Notes under the pieces: generated by a model
Seen by the model: only the letters and a program-made list of their open reading frames with translations
The model's database searches: none
Told to the model about the DNA's origin: nothing
Position numbers and translations under genes: made by a program
In this document: positions 12,587-12,711 of the stretch, in pieces
How the letters are laid out: each line of letters opens with the position of its first letter
Position numbering within the stretch: the first letter of the stretch is position 1
Assembly (NCBI GenBank): GCA_031267055.1
Contig: JAIRZV010000006.1
Coordinates: forward strand, 1-12,711
Reading direction: 5' to 3'
Source: Candidatus Margulisiibacteriota bacterium
GTDB taxonomy: Bacteria; Margulisbacteria; Termititenacia; Termititenacales; Termititenacaceae
DNA: 12,711 nt

Positions 12587-12711
12587 ATGATCAGGATTGA
12601 GGTTACCGAAATTTATGATAAATGGTTTAAGCGGTTAAGGGATATTAGAGCAAAAGATATTATCAATAGCCGTCTTGATCGAATTAAAGAAAATGAAAAT
12701 TTTGGTGACTG
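12587..12711 (+). CDS. RelE/HigB-type addiction-module killer protein (partial, N-terminal 41 residues)
   Basis: The gene runs off the right edge. The visible part, MIRIEVTEIYDKWFKRLRD then RAKDIINSRLDRI and ENFGD, matches the start of the addiction-module killer family within the RelE/ParE superfamily: the pattern W...LRD..A...I..R..R....NFGD is typical. These toxins usually inhibit translation by cutting mRNA on the ribosome. In this family the toxin gene normally comes first and an Xre-type helix-turn-helix antitoxin follows, so an antitoxin is expected just beyond 12711. No Shine-Dalgarno sequence precedes ATG 12587, in line with the predicted leaderless transcript. An in-frame TAA at 12563-12565 with no start codon after it rules out an earlier start. 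Confidence 0.85.
   Translation, partial: MIRIEVTEIYDKWFKRLRDIRAKDIINSRLDRIKENENFGD

Overview
The window looks like a chromosomal segment from a bacterium with a Gram-negative-type envelope. The support is a predicted outer-membrane beta-barrel protein ending in phenylalanine, plus a short class I ketol-acid reductoisomerase of ordinary bacterial type. The phylum cannot be fixed from sequence alone. The two large genes look lineage-specific, and I would not be surprised by an under-sampled or candidate phylum. No rRNA, tRNA, transposase or CRISPR array is visible, and no stretch longer than about 140 bases lacks a gene.

Layout. Positions 1-84 hold the probable last 27 codons of a membrane protein. 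It is followed one base later by ilvC (86-1090, branched-chain amino acid synthesis). ilvC converges on, and overlaps by 4 bp, a 7,977-bp minus-strand gene (1087-9063) for a 2,658-residue protein. That protein has, in order: an N-terminal hydrophobic segment, a transglutaminase-like domain with an intact Cys-His-Asp triad, six PKD-like beta-sandwich repeats with polyproline linkers, and about 1,500 residues of helical coiled coil. Inside the helical part I find five degenerate modules about 190 residues apart, each marked by an 'SRN..H.EL'-type motif. Four of the five are followed 60-70 residues later by a hydrophobic, glycine/alanine-rich segment. A divergent gene (9124-11730) starts only 60 bp away and encodes an 868-residue protein with short beta repeats in its N-terminal part and a C-terminal beta-barrel.

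The right end is a toxin-antitoxin patch. It holds a VapB-like antitoxin (11870-12115) overlapping a VapC PIN-domain ribonuclease (12102-12470), then a consensus promoter (12552-12580) reading straight into a RelE/HigB-type killer gene (from 12587) that runs off the window. The promoter spacing predicts a leaderless or nearly leaderless toxin mRNA, and a near-palindrome covers the -10 box.

How the genes fit together. ilvC is housekeeping and unrelated to its neighbours. The giant protein and the barrel protein are divergently arranged and both look like envelope or surface components, so they may act together, but that is inference. The giant gene is mosaic: hand counts show about 28-37% GC in its PKD/central part against 53-60% in sampled lines on either side, with a sharp step near 5640. 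The best candidate for something undescribed is the tandem helical-module region of the giant protein.
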